Notes: generated by a model not told the origin, from the letters alone. Positions 29,232-40,815 are shown, numbered from the stretch's first letter. The stretch is DNA of 64,000 bases from Symsagittifera roscoffensis (GCF_963678635.1 NC_087067.1:22761547-22825546), one strand, 5' to 3'. Numbers and translations are program-made.

Positions 29232-30024
29232 ATGGGTGAAGTAGTGAACACCCTGAAAGAAGGTGCCTTCCCCAAACTAACACCGAGAGCCGTGTTTGCA
29301 CTGTCTCCGGGATGTGCACATCTCGCGGATGGACTGAAGTTTGTATATGCGATGGTGGCGTTGCTCTCGGAAGAGAAATATGATGTGATCATATCTGCCC
29401 CAAATCGCAGAATAGAGATAGAGAACCTAGGGCGGTGTGGTCTGACATTTCGAATGCGATGCGATGATTTAAGGACCATTCACTACACCTGTTACTGTTA
29501 GACGAGGTACTGGGGTTGGAACTGTCCAACTTCAGCCGACAACTTAAACTGAAACTAGGAATTGACGATGACCATCGAGTAACCCTAGCAATGTCGAACG
29601 ACTTATGGTTCCGAGGAATGGAAGTAAAGAAGGAAGGAGAAAGAAGGAAACATTCCAATGAGACGAGAGCTCACTTGGAAGCAATGGTCCTGAGAACGAA
29701 ACCAGAGGCTAACAAGTGGCTGCAATCCATGCCTACCTGGTGAAAGAGGTACACCTGGCCGAAAATGCTGAAGAGAAGTCAGCCGAGTTCATAAACAGAG
29801 TCTGCCAAGTTACCCTGGAAGCTTTCTGGACACAGAACGTAAAAAGAGAAGGCGACTGACAGCAGGCTGGAAGGGTTAGGAGCCGGATGGACCGCGTCCT
29901 TCTTGGCAAAAGTTTACCCATCGCTTTCTCGGTACCTGATAAAAAAATTCCTCCAAGCAGTCGTAGAAGTATCGATCGTTGAATTACTAGCCCTGTGACG
30001 TTTGGAGCAGAGAACTTCGTGACT
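29232..30024 (+). pseudogene. X2 remnant, element II
   Basis: Frames 29232-29501 and 29516-29743 and a third to about 29997 match residues ~1-300 of element I's X2, with several indels, including a deletion of ~30 residues after EANKWLQ. The match ends at about 30020, after the codons for GAENFV, and different coding sequence (X3) follows without a break. One of the two elements was therefore rearranged at this point. Confidence 0.65.
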
Positions 30025-30438
30025 TCGATCGAAGGAAGACGTCAATCGGAAGAACCTATGCAACAGGATCCCGATCAGGCTGAGAAGGAGGACGATAAGG
30101 CTTCGACAGGAGGGATGTCCAGCCTGGACTTCAACTTCCTCAGTAACTTTGAAAACGGCACGGACACGTTGGAAGCGACAACTGAGCCGGCAGACGAGGG
30201 AACTTCCACGCTGGAAATCCCGTCGGCCTTCATAGAAGCGAACCGGAACTTGCCGGAGAGCAGCTCTCCGAGAAACTCTAAAAACACCGAGATAAAAAAA
30301 CTCTTGATGGAATCACCAAGGAGAAGAAGAATAGAAGGCACTGTCAGAGTACCTTTCTGGGAACGTTGCCCGAAGAAGAGTGAGAAAGTCATCATAGAGA
30401 CCACAAAAATAGGACGGGATGCAGTATGGACAGAGTAG
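30025..30438 (+). pseudogene. Accessory ORF X3a: acidic, Ser-rich segment
   Basis: The 147-aa frame 29995-30438 begins with the last X2 codons and then becomes acidic and Ser/Glu-rich (QAEKEDDKAS, TTEPADEGTSTLE), ending in a short basic stretch (ESPRRRRIEG). Low complexity and alternating charge suggest a disordered linker. There is no family match. It overlaps the next frame by 13 bases. Confidence 0.4.
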
Positions 30439-30944
30439 CCTTCATGGAAGAAGTCTGGACAGTAGTTCAGAGCTACAGGAACCAGTTTATTTTGAAAATA
30501 GGTCTCTTCAGACCACTAATGCGGGAAGTCCTTGACAAACTCGACGAGTGTGAAGCGAGATTGCGCGAATTACTGATTGACTCGGCAACTGACGAAAGTG
30601 AGGCAAACTCTCCTATAAAGATGACACCGCAAGAAGACAAGGAAGAAGTTGTAAATTTGTCAAAAACCCGAAAGGGAACGATGCGATCAAAGATGGCGTT
30701 TGACAGGATAATTGAAAAGAAGATGAAGCTTGGCAGCAAAATGACATTGAGGAAAGCTGGAAAAACAAAGGTGGATTTCGAAATCGCGATAAAAGCTGTC
30801 AACTCAGCTAAAAGAAAACGCGTTGAAGAAGCCATGGACATGGGACAGGGTGATGATCGATTGCCTGGCACAGACAGGATGTTGACTGACGTTGCGATGG
30901 TGCCACCCATTCTCATGGCAAGATTAAAATCAGCCATTAACTAA
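30426..30944 (+). CDS. Accessory ORF X3b (172 aa), unknown
   Basis: Helical N-terminus (VQSYRNQFILKIGLFRPLM), a Cys/Glu-containing helix, an acidic link and a basic C-terminal region (KRKRVEEAMDM). It ends in a clean stop at 30942-30944. The last ~80 codons are repeated downstream at 31646-31867 because of a 923-bp tandem duplication. No recognised domain. Confidence 0.4.
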   Translation: MDRVAFMEEVWTVVQSYRNQFILKIGLFRPLMREVLDKLDECEARLRELLIDSATDESEANSPIKMTPQEDKEEVVNLSKTRKGTMRSKMAFDRIIEKKMKLGSKMTLRKAGKTKVDFEIAIKAVNSAKRKRVEEAMDMGQGDDRLPGTDRMLTDVAMVPPILMARLKSAIN

Positions 30945-32545
30945 ACCAAGAGGAGTGACCGCACTTTGACTGGAGCGACGATAGAAATGGAGATACTCAG
31001 CCAATGTGGAGAGAGTACTCTTTAAAATTTCAAACCGTCTCCCATGAATCAAGGAAAGGGAGGCGTCATGGGACAGCTAGTCCCAATGAAATATAACCGA
31101 CTGACAGTGTCGGAATCTGTATCGACCGATGATCCCGCCGGTGGATACATAGAGATGTTGGAATACAGAAATTCGGCCAGAGGACACTTATTTGCTCTGG
31201 AAGACAAAAGTGCCATGGAAGGATATTTGGAGACGATGATGCAAGGCACCACCCTGAAGCAGAAGGCATACGAAACTCTGGTATCGTCTGAAATGCACGC
31301 GGAAACGAACGAGCAGTTTGTGAGCCTACCATGGAGAACAGTATGTTACGATACTTCGAAGAAGAAATGAGAACCACGCCGAAGATACACTCTCTGATAG
31401 CAATACCCTATGTGAGAACAGAGCTACAACTGAGGTTCGCTTGGTGCATGACTGGACTGACACGCGACGAATGTTACTTGAAAGAAAGAAAAAGATCGAA
31501 GGGAGAAAAGTTGTTCTTAATGACGAGTATGAGAGATCTGATAACCCAAGAAGGAGCAGCAGTAGCGTGCACGAAGCGGAGAAACGCTGTTTCGTTCGAT
31601 TCATGATAGAACAAATATGGCAATTGACAGGATAATGAAAAGAAGATGAAGCTTGGCAGCAAAGTGACATTGAGGAAAGCTGGAAAAACAAAGGTGGATT
31701 TCGAAATCGCGATAAAAGCTGTCAACTCAGCTAAAAGAAAACGCGTTGAAGAAGCCATGGACATGGGACAGGGTGATGATCGATTGCCTGGCACAGACAG
31801 GATGTTGACTGACGTTGCGATGGTGCCACCCATTCTCATGGCAAGATTAAAATCAGCCATTAACTAAACCAAGAGGAGTGACCGCACTTTGACTGGAGCG
31901 ACGATAGAAATGGAGATACTCAGCCAATGTGGAGAGAGTACTCTTTAAAATTTCAAACCGTCTCCCATGAATCAAGGAAAGGGAGGCGTCATGGGACAGC
32001 TAGTCCCAATGAAATATAACCGACTGACAGTGTCGGAATTTGTATCGACCGATGATCCCGCCGGTGGATACATAGAGATGTTGGAATACAGAAATTCGGC
32101 CAGAGGACACTTATTTGCTCTGGAAGACAAAAGTGCCATGGAAGGATATTTGGAGACGATGATGCAAGGCACCACCCTGAAGCAGAAGGCATACGAAACT
32201 CTGGTATCGTCTGAAATGCACGCGGAAACGAACGAGCAGTTTGTGAGCCTACCATGGAGAACAGTATGTTAGGATACTTCGAAGAAGAAGTGAGAACCAC
32301 GCCGAAGATACACGCTCTGATAGCAATACCCTATGTGAGAACAGAGCTACAACTGAGCTTCGCTTGGTGCATGACTGGACTGACATGCGAGGAATGTTAC
32401 TTGAAAGAAAGAAAAAGATCGAAGGAAGAAAAGTTGTTCTTAATGACGAGTATGAGAGATCTGATAACCCAAGAAGGAGGAGCAGTAGCGTGCGCGAAGC
32501 GGAGAGACGCTCTCTGTTTCACTCGATTCATGATAGAACAAATAT
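30698..32545 (+). repeat. 923-bp tandem duplication within X3/X4
   Basis: Unit 1 runs ~30698-31618 and unit 2 ~31622-32545, in direct orientation. They differ by only a few substitutions plus small indels, so the duplication is younger than the element. Unit 1 carries a truncated X4, while unit 2 leads into the full-length X4 frame. Confidence 0.9.
31044..31618 (+). pseudogene. Truncated extra copy of X4
   Basis: Frames 31044-31370 (MNQGKGGVMGQLVPMKYN) and 31331-31606 (MENSMLRYFEEE) repeat the start of X4 and break off at the end of duplication unit 1. They are explained by the 923-bp tandem duplication and are not a separate gene. Confidence 0.6.
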
Positions 32546-33009
32546 CAGTGCCAGCCTTGAACACTTGTGTCAAGGTGCTAAGAGAAGGTGATGAACGAGC
32601 GAAAGGCTTGCTCTTACTAGAGCTTTTGGACATCCATCAGAGTAAGCCGATGCGAGTGAACATGAAGGAGCCTGTGGAGCTGGAACCGATGAAAAAGATC
32701 GACGAAATAAGGAGATTCTCTAACAAGGAGATGAGTATCACAAAGGAATCTATGGGAGGACTGTCGAAGTTCAGTGAAAACTGTGGACCGATCAGGAAGA
32801 AGTCATACAGTTACTTATCCGGAAACATAGGGGTGGTGTACAACCCTTTCATAAATGAAGTCATACGCGATTGCTTCTTTGATTATGAGCAAGCAGTGTT
32901 GCTAAGATTCTGGACGTCAAGAATTGCAACGATAAGAAGCACTGCTTATCAGCAGACCAAGCTGGGACTGGTCTTGGAGGAAAAGATGACTGCACCTTCA
33001 GTATCATAA
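31967..33009 (+). pseudogene. Accessory ORF X4, unknown
   Basis: Two overlapping frames, 31967-32272 (101 aa) and 32254-33009 (251 aa). In unit 1 of the duplication the first frame reads through the position of the first stop, and in both units the second frame opens in the same place. They may be one protein with an old frameshift. The second frame is helical, with Cys pairs (CEECYLKERKRSK) and a segment near the end rich in aromatic residues (NPFINEVIRDCFFDYEQ). No known motif. Confidence 0.45.
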
Positions 33010-33130
33010 TCTGACAACCGAGTGGAGTTTGGATTGTGATTTTCGGATGAGTTGCTAAAAACGACTTTGATGATGGTGTGGGAACTGATGAAACCATCAT
33101 GGTGTCCGAGTCCTAAACGCAGATTCGATA

Positions 33131-34030
33131 TTGCGTGCGACACAAGTAGTGCAGAGCGAACTGAACTCAGACTGTTATTTTCGTGACCTGAACATCACCT
33201 ATAATTTGATGACGACAGCCTCTAAGAGCAACGGAGAAGACAAAGTAGAGTTGCCTGGCTGGGGACCAGAGGACTGGGTCAAACCTGGTAGCTGTCTGGC
33301 AGAAGTCTGTGGACTGGAAGGACACATCTGTGGAGGTCTGGATTGCGTAAAGACCCTGGAAAAACAACACAAGCAATTGTGGATATTGTTTGGGAATGTT
33401 GTGACGAAGGCAAAAACGGAAACGGAATTGATTGCGGATTTCCATGGAGGAACCGAGGTGAATCTAGTGGCTGCACTAGGATTCTACAGCAGTTTTGGTT
33501 CTTTAGAAACACTATTGAATCAAGAACAAAAGCATCAGATGATTACGACCATCAGTGTAGAAGTGTTTCCAGGAGTTTTGCACACCGAGCAGAATTATAT
33601 TGGAAAGTGGAGAGAAGCGATCGAGGCGGAAACGAACATCCGGCATAGTGAAACCTATCGTAGACCGACGGGAGCGAGATATTTAGTGGGATGAACTCTA
33701 GCTCCAATGTGCAAGAGCAGATACCCAGTGCATTTTGTAGTGGTGGATGTGAAAAGTACGAGAACGATCGTCGATCAAGCCTTTTCAGTCCCAAAATGTG
33801 TAAGACTAGCAAGAATGTCACGAAAAACGAGTTACTGTGCAAGATGTTTCAGCAGCTCCAGAGAGGACCAAAGAGCAATGAGAATTGATACTGGAAAGAA
33901 GTTCATAGGATACGCCAGTGGGAACTTTAGTGATTTTGAAAGACATAAGCAGAAAGGGTCAACAGTCACGGATTACAATGCCGCAGACGAGAATGATGAG
34001 TTCCTTAATTTTAATATTCCGGACCAATAA
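33131..34030 (+). pseudogene. Accessory ORF X5, unknown, one internal TGA
   Basis: A single frame runs 33131-34030, broken only by a TGA at 33692-33694. The first part (187 aa) has LPGWGPEDWVKPGS, a Cys-rich patch (CGLEGHICGGLDC) and EVFPGVLHTEQNYIGKW. The second holds VHFVVVDVKS and a Cys pair (YCARCF). The codons for ADENDE near 33985 are the last before the frame enters the 3' untranslated sequence. The same codons open the X6 fragment at 38464 and 47069, so X5 and X6 were one ORF. No recognised domain. Confidence 0.5.
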
Positions 34031-34388
34031 CAACTAAATTTCCGAAGGGAAGAGGCATAGTAGGATCATTTTAGTTTGTTGGTTGGCAGGACCGTCCTGC
34101 GTCCCAACCCTGTTCAAACCAAGGAGAAAAAATTTTAAATCGGGCCATAGACGTTGGAAGTCAACAAAATGTTTTATCTTAAGTCATATCCTCGAAAGTG
34201 CATATTAGTGGAAGACTTTGGAAGGCTATAATAGTTTAGTATGATGCCATTTATATTCTGCAGTGAGTCGATATGACGTGGATAAGAGTGATTTCAGGCA
34301 ATTTGTAAATTCAGTTCGATAGCACTGTACCATTTTGATGAAGACTACGGGACTCAATGAGGACATTGACCGGGCTGTCCGTGTACTA
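34006..34388 (+). other. 3' untranslated region remnant, element II
   Basis: The sequence from TTCCTTAATTTTAATATTCC to the LTR matches the last part of the 3' untranslated region at 39789-40173. A deletion joins it directly to X5 coding sequence, so X6 and the first ~470 bp of the untranslated region are lost. The final bases before the LTR are not purine-rich. Confidence 0.7.
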
Positions 34389-34920
34389 TGTGACATTCGA
34401 CCAGAATGGTCAAAATGCAATTTCGCATTCAATTTTTTATTGGAACAACCGAGAAGATTGATGGTTTTTAGGAATTAGTGACGTTAATTGAACGATCAGA
34501 CAAATCGGAAAGGGTTAGTTTTGACTGACATGTTAATTTTTAAATTTTCGATTTGGACGAACCCGGAAGGGTCTCGGGAGAGAACTGTAACTTGTTTTTT
34601 TAACAACTTTTAGCTTCCCGACTTGTCTTGAGTTGAACTTAATTAATACCAAATTCGTTTTCAGATTATGAGAAGCTAGGAATTGGGGTAAAAGGTTGAT
34701 CCATCTTCGATGGAGACGATGATTTTTATCTACTGAAAAAAAAAACAATAGTAATATGGTAAATAAGTAGTAGCGCTGTTTTTACGAGTGACCTCGTGGT
34801 GAACCCAGCCATGAGTTCACTATTTTAGCATATAAATAAGTTAATCAGAGCGTTCTGATCAAAACCGGAAACAGTAACGTTTTTTTTGTCGACCCCATGT
34901 TAGAAGGCCACCAAAAGAAC
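34389..34920 (+). repeat. LTR C: 3' LTR of element II, 3'-truncated
   Basis: It starts TGTGACATTCG and follows the LTR core, but lacks the ~230-bp segment with the hairpins (it jumps from GATTTGGACG to the CGGAAGGGTCTC block). It is cut off after CCACCAAAAGAAC, where minisatellite begins. The missing right end fits a deletion between short ACT repeats, judged from LTR E plus M2. Confidence 0.8.
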
Positions 34921-37900
34921 TACTTACTTTGGTATAAATTATGTTTTTAGGAAAACTGAGGATCCCAATTGATAACTACTGATTCCCATTAATAATTAAT
35001 GGTAATAAAATGAATTTTTGATCGTTTTGTATACGTAATGATCACTAAAACTAAAAAAAGATCCCTCTGTGAAACAGATGATTCCTATGTATAACTAATG
35101 ACTCTAACTATATTTAAATATCCCTATGTAAAATAATATTTTCTTGTATTATTAGTGATCCTTATGTTTAATTATTTCCTATGTATAACTAGAGATTTCA
35201 ATAGAATAATAACTTTGATCAGTATATGTAGCTACTTATATCTAGGTAAAACTAAAAATCCCTACGTTTAACTTATCAACACTAGGTATAACTATTGATC
35301 TGTATGTAGACTAAATGATCCCTAGGTATAGCTAATCATGCCTCTTTCTAACTAAAAATCGCTAAAAATTACTAAGTATCTGTATTCAAAAAAATATATC
35401 CGAGTATAATCGATGAACACGAACTAACTTGATTGATTTTTGTGTTTTACTAAAGTTCCATATGTATAACTAATGATATCAATAAGATACTAATGATCCA
35501 TAATTGGAATTAAATATCTCTATCAAAAACTGATGATCAGTACAAAAAAAATAATTTCTGCTATCAAATCAATATCTATATTCAGAATTACAAGACCCTG
35601 TAAATAATTGATGATCTCAAGGTTACTTTAGTGATCCCTATGTTCAAATAATAATCTCCTCAAAACAACAATGATCAGTATGTATAGCTGATTATCCCGA
35701 GGCAAACTAAGGATCCTCATGTAAAACTAATTCTACCTCTATATCTCAGGTATAAATAATGCTCCCTGTTTATATTATTGATTCCCATGTGTAGTTTAAG
35801 ATATCTGTGCAAGCTAAAAATCACTTTGTATAACTTATAATGACTATGTTTTACTGAAGATCTAACTGTCAAACAAATGAATACAGTGTATAACTATTGA
35901 TTCCAACAATTTATAAATGATGATCCTCATGTAAAACTGATGATTAGTACAAAAAACAATTATTCCTGCATTTAACTAAACACCGTTATTCATAGCTACG
36001 AACCCCTGTAATTATTTGATGATCCCATGTATTTTTAATGTTGCCTATAAATAAAAATTGATATCTATAAAAATCGAATGATCACTGTGTATAGCTGATT
36101 ATCCCTAGATAAAACTAATGATCCTCATCTACAACTACTTCTATCTGTTTATAAATAATTGTTCTTATATTTAACTAATGATCACTATTTTTATCTCTTT
36201 GTGAGACACAAATTTCTATGTAAAACTAATGATCCCGTTACATAACTAATGATTCCTATGTGTAATCGAAGATCACTATAGACAATTGTAATCGTTTTGT
36301 AAAATTTATGATCACTACGTACAGTTCAAACCCCATGCGAAACAAAGGACTCCTATGTTTCACCAATGATCCCTATGTATAACTAATGATTCCTATAAAC
36401 AACTAATTAATACATTGTATAAATTTTGTTGCCCAAATACAAAAGAATATCTCAAATTATAACTAATGATCTCTATAAGTAACTAAACATCACAACGTAA
36501 ACCTAATAATCAACATGTACAACTTTTGATCCCTTTTTGAAACGAATGATTCTAATGTATATCGAACGCCCCCTTTATATAATTTAAGTTTCCTAGGTAT
36601 AACTAATGATCCCCATTTAAAAGTAATGAACCCTACGTATCACTAATTATCACTAACTACAACTAATGAGACTTAAACTAAATTTAACCAAAAAGCTTGT
36701 TTATTACTTACTAACGTTTATTATAAATTCTGATCTCTGAGTATTTTTGGTAAACCTGAAGCAATTTGAATGATTATCAATTTTTACTACAAATCCTTAT
36801 AAAATAGCCAATAACCTCGAAAAATTATCAATGATTTCTGTTCATCACTAGTTATCTCTATGTATAACTGATGATCAGTACGTAAAAATCTATTCCTGTA
36901 TTTAACTGAGTACCCTCATTCAAAACTACAAGACCCTGTGAAAAATGGATTATCCCAATGTAATTTTAATGAACCCTATGCGTAAGTAGTGATTTTATAA
37001 AAAATAATGATCACTAAAAATAGCTGTTTCTCCCTACTTAAAACTATTGACCGTCACGTATAACTAATTCTACTTAGTTATTTTTAAATAACCTTATTTA
37101 TAACTAATGATCATTTTTTATAAATAATGATCACTATGTATAATGAAGCTTTTCTTTGTAAAGTTATTTATGATTTTTTCTAATTGAAGATCAAAAAATA
37201 AAACTAGTGATCTCTATGCGTAACAATAATCTCACCAATTTATAACTTTATAACTAAAGCATCAATTATGTAAAAAACGTTTATAGAAAAACTAATGATC
37301 ATTTTGTGTATTTTATGATCACTATTTTAAATAAAACTCCCTGTGAAACAAATAAATCCCATGACTAGCTAGTGATCACTTAATATAACTAATGATCCTT
37401 TTGTACTATGAAATTTTCCCTCGTTTAATTTTTGATTTTTTTTTGTAATTGAAGATCAAAAAAATACCTAATGATGTATATATGTAACTAAAAATCACAA
37501 CGTAGACCTAATGATCACTATGTACAACGATCTCTCATTGAAACGAGTAATTCTTATGTATTTCGAACAATACCTGCGTATAAATTGTGTCCCGATTGAT
37601 GAATACTGATTCCCAAGTGTAACTAATATTAAAAAAGTAAGCTTTTGATCATTTTGTATAACTAATGATCATTATGTATAACTTAAGATCTCTCTGTGAA
37701 ACAAATTAATCATATGTCTAACTATTGATCCCGATTTGGAACTAATGATCTCCATTGATAAAAATAAATTTTCTTTGTTTTCCTAACGATCCTCATGTTT
37801 AACTAATGAGACCTATTTATAACTTAAAATCTCTCTACCAGAAAACTAATCTGTTTTTTTTTATTATTTATACGTATGTTTAACTGATGATCCCTAAACA

Positions 37901-37928
37901 TATTTTTTTGCCGTTAATTTTATGTACA
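34921..37928. repeat. Minisatellite block M1
   Basis: About 3.0 kb of degenerate ~20-bp units near CTATGTATAACTAATGATCC, with frequent AACTAATGATC cores. A larger order is visible: the landmark TATAGCTGATTATCCC followed by AACTAATGATCCTCATCTAC-like text recurs at 35677, 36087 and 37020 (weaker). The first ~1.97 kb match M2 (40960-42948), so LTR end and satellite were amplified together. No gene is present. Confidence 0.9.
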
Positions 37929-38463
37929 ACAGAACAAGAGAATTCGTGAAGAAAAGCCGTGTACGGAAATTGTGTGATACTGATTGAGAATGAAAAAAAC
38001 TTACGAAGACCATTCCGAGTTGTACCGATTGTGCTGCTACAATCGTTACAGCGCAAAATCCGAGGATCAGGAAGGGTATTGGGACGACGTGTCCAGCCTT
38101 CCTGAAAGAAATAAGAGCGTTATTTCTCCTGATTCCAGAATCCGGAAGGGTCTCGGGAGAGAACTGTAACTCGTTATTTTAACAACTTTCTGCTTCCCGG
38201 AATGTCTTGAATTGAATTCAATTAACATCTAAATTCATTTTCAGATTATGAGAAGCTAGGAGTTAAGGAAAAAGATTGATCCATCTTCGACGGAGATGAT
38301 GATTTTTATCTACTGAACAAAAACAATAGTTATATAAAAAATAAGTAGTAGCCCTGTTTTTAGGAGTGACTTCGCGGTCTTGGGATACTGAGACTCAGCC
38401 ATGAGCTCACTATTTTTGCTTGTAATTCAGTTAATTAGAGCGTTCTGATCGAAGGCGGAAACA
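37929..38463 (+). repeat. LTR D: LTR fragment fused to X6
   Basis: It starts inside the LTR (ACAGAACAAGAGAATTCG) right after minisatellite and ends at CGGAAACAG, where the X6 coding sequence (GACGAGAATGATGAAG) begins without a gap. Both LTR ends are missing. It keeps the palindrome with one mismatch (38016-38050 region) and the core blocks. The small plus-strand frame 37984-38169 is not a gene. Confidence 0.8.
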
Positions 38464-39317
38464 GACGAGAATGATGAAGTCCACCGAGTGGTGATGGAAG
38501 TGGAACCACTACTGAAACGTCGGGAAAGCGTAACTGGAGGAGCATCATGTCGACAGATGATGAGTTACCCTGCCATTGCTTGCTACAAACAAGGTGGTAC
38601 CCCGATTGTATTAATCTCGTGTTGATCTGGGACTGCGGAGAGCTTCTCTCCATGGGCTTACCAGATTCATCACAGCCCATTAAGATAGTGATAATGTGAG
38701 TTATGATGTCGATACGATGGCTGGAAGCTCATGTAAGAGAAAACAATAGACAAGAAACGCCGACAAAAGAACAGTTGCAGGAATTGGATTGTCTAAAATA
38801 TTTAGATCTTTTTGAGACAACGTGCAAAATTTTGAACATTCCGATGGATGTGAAAAAGATATGGACCAGATGTCGACTGATGCCATGTTTCAGAGCCAAC
38901 ATGACTGCATGGTTGTACGAGTATGCTAAGAAGCATAAGTCGAAGCACAGCAGCGTGTACAGTGCGTATCAGCTGGAGCTTGGAGTAGGAGCTTTCAAGC
39001 AAGCTTTTATAACTCATCGGAATGCAGTAACCAACGCAGTGAAGAGAACTTCTAGGACAAGTGAATGTGACGGAAGAGAAAAAGAAGAGATGTTGAAGGA
39101 AGACTTGGAGAGAAACGTGAAGTTGTGCCTCCACAACAGCTTCTGCAGAAACTGAGAGACTAATGTTGATCCTCTACCTTGTTGTAAACAAAGAGTAGAA
39201 GAGCAGAAGTGTTGGAGGACTGCCTCCAACAGCGTCAGAAGAGCTACCGTCGTGTTGCAAGACACTGAGACTGAAAGTGCTGAGTCAATGTTGCAGGAGG
39301 AGGAGATGGAACATTGA
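38464..39317 (+). pseudogene. Accessory ORF X6, unit 1 (C-terminal accessory protein, unknown)
   Basis: The frame 38703-39155 (150 aa) is helical and basic (MSIRWLEAHVRENN, KYLDLFETTCKILNIP, YAKKHKSKHSS). After the TGA at 39153-39155 the same frame stays open to 39317 and ends EEEMEH, and that end is also found at 7735-7764 in element I. Upstream, 38464-38640 reads on from the ADENDE codons shared with X5 until stops intervene. This is therefore the C-terminal end of the accessory region, deleted from elements I and II. It has no known domain. Confidence 0.55.
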
Positions 39318-40173
39318 CAAATACGCTAAATAACAAGATGCAAAAAGACAAAAAGAAGATCAATTAGAAGAATTTAGAGGTTTTAGGACTTCTAAACGAC
39401 GAAAACAAAGAGTGAACAAAGAAAAAAACAAAGAAGCAACGAGAGAAAGTTGTTAAAATTCAGAATTGTTTTGTGTGTGACAAAAATTCAAATAAGAAAC
39501 AAAGCAACTAAGTTTGCAATTGAAACTGAAGAGAAAATATTTAGTTGAGTTTTGAAGATCAAAGAATTTGTTGCATTTATAAATTTGCATTATGATTTTA
39601 GTTAGTGGCTTAAGAGACACTAACTATTTATTTAGAGAGGCTTGAGTGGAGAGTATATTAAAATATTCCAGTCTGCATGATTGTTTTTAATCAACTAAGA
39701 CAACTGATTACTTTGTGGTGACATGAAAGGCTTGGGTAACCTCTTGAAGAAGGAGATTTTTTAATTGTTCCTTCTAACCACCGAGTTCCTTAATTTTAAT
39801 ATTCAGGACCAATAACAACTAAATTTCCGATGGGAAGAGGCAATGTGGGATCATTTTAGTTTGTTGGTTGGCAGGACCGACCTGCGTCCCAGCCCTGTTT
39901 AAACCAAGGAGAAAAAGTTTTAAATCGGGCCATAGACGTTGGAAGTCAAAAAAATGTTTTATTTTAAGTCATATCCTCGAAAGTGCATATTAGTGGAAGA
40001 ATTTGGAAGGCTATAATAGTTTAGTATGATGCCATTTATATTCTGCAGTGAGTCAATATGACGTAGATAAGAGTAATTTCAGGCAATTTGTAAATTCAGT
40101 TCGATAGCACTGTACCATTTTGATGAAGACTACGGAACTCAATGAGGACATTGACCGGGCTGTCCGGGTAGTA
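39318..40173 (+). other. 3' untranslated region after X6, unit 1
   Basis: The most complete copy of the element's 3' untranslated region (856 bp): A-rich first half with GACAAAAATTCAAATAAG-like text, then the part shared with 34006-34388. The frames seen here are short. It ends at the LTR E start without a clear polypurine tract. Confidence 0.75.
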
Positions 40174-40815
40174 TGTGACATTCAACCAGAATGGTCAAAA
40201 TGCAATTTCGCATTCGATTTTTTATTGGAACAACCGAGAAGATTGATGGTTTTTAGGAATTAGTGACGTTAATTGAACGATCAGACAAATCGGGAAGGGT
40301 TAGTTTTGACTGACATGCTAGTTTTTAAATTTTGGATTTGGACGATCCCGGAAGGGTCTCGGGAGAGAACTGTAACTCGTTATTTTAACAACTTTTAGCT
40401 TCCCGAATTGTCTTGAGTTGAATTTAATTAATACCAAATTCGTTTTCAGATTATGAGAAGCTAGGAATTGGGGTAAAAGGTTGATCCATCTTCGATGGAG
40501 ATGATGATTTTTATCTACTGAAAAAAAACAATAGTAATGTGGTAAATAAATAGTAGCGCTGTTCTTACGAGTGACCTCGTGTTCTGAGGATACTGAGACC
40601 CAGCCATGAGTTCACTATTTTAGCATATAAATAAGTTAATCAGAGCGTTTTGATCAAAACCTGAAACAGTAACGTTTTTTTGTCGACCCGATGTTAGAAG
40701 GCCACCAAAAGAACTGGCTTTGGCAGAGACGGTGAAAAGCATGTAGAGCTGTGTTTAGACGCTAGCCAGCCGTTTTAGAACCTAGCGTCGATATGTACTT
40801 TCGGGCGAATGTTAC
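40174..40815 (+). repeat. LTR E: 3' LTR after X6, unit 1
   Basis: 642 bp, starting TGTGACATTCA and ending GCGAATGTTAC, then TTATC of the following satellite. Like LTR C it lacks the hairpin-bearing segment, and it is the more complete form of the same lineage because it keeps its right end. Confidence 0.85.

Larger units (their letters stand above)
11316..34920 (+). mobile_element. Element II: near-complete giant Gypsy-type LTR retrotransposon
   Basis: About 23.6 kb between LTR B and LTR C, including a LINE-derived insert of ~2.2 kb. In order: 5' LTR, long leader, gag with zinc knuckles, aspartic protease, reverse transcriptase with YVDD, RNase H, integrase, macro domain, spacer, X1 with SGNH domain, X2 remnant, X3, X4, X5, 3' untranslated region, 3' LTR. 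The order gag-PR-RT-RH-IN defines Ty3/Gypsy. Ordinary members are 5-8 kb, so some 8-9 kb of extra coding DNA follows pol. Many stops and frameshifts, and a changed integrase residue, show that it is dead. The two LTRs have different deletions, so they cannot date the insertion simply. Confidence 0.85.

Noticed and set aside
30473..30937. 154-aa minus-strand ORF
   Set aside because: Shadow of X3b; the same shadow recurs in the duplicated unit at 31474-31860.
37984..38169. 61-aa ORF in LTR D (also 46589-46774)
   Set aside because: Lies wholly in LTR sequence across the palindromes and is interrupted in the other LTR copies.
38802..39134. Minus-strand 110-aa ORF opposite X6 (also 47407-47739)
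   Set aside because: Plus-strand frame continues in-frame past its stop and matches the element end; the minus frame has no such support.
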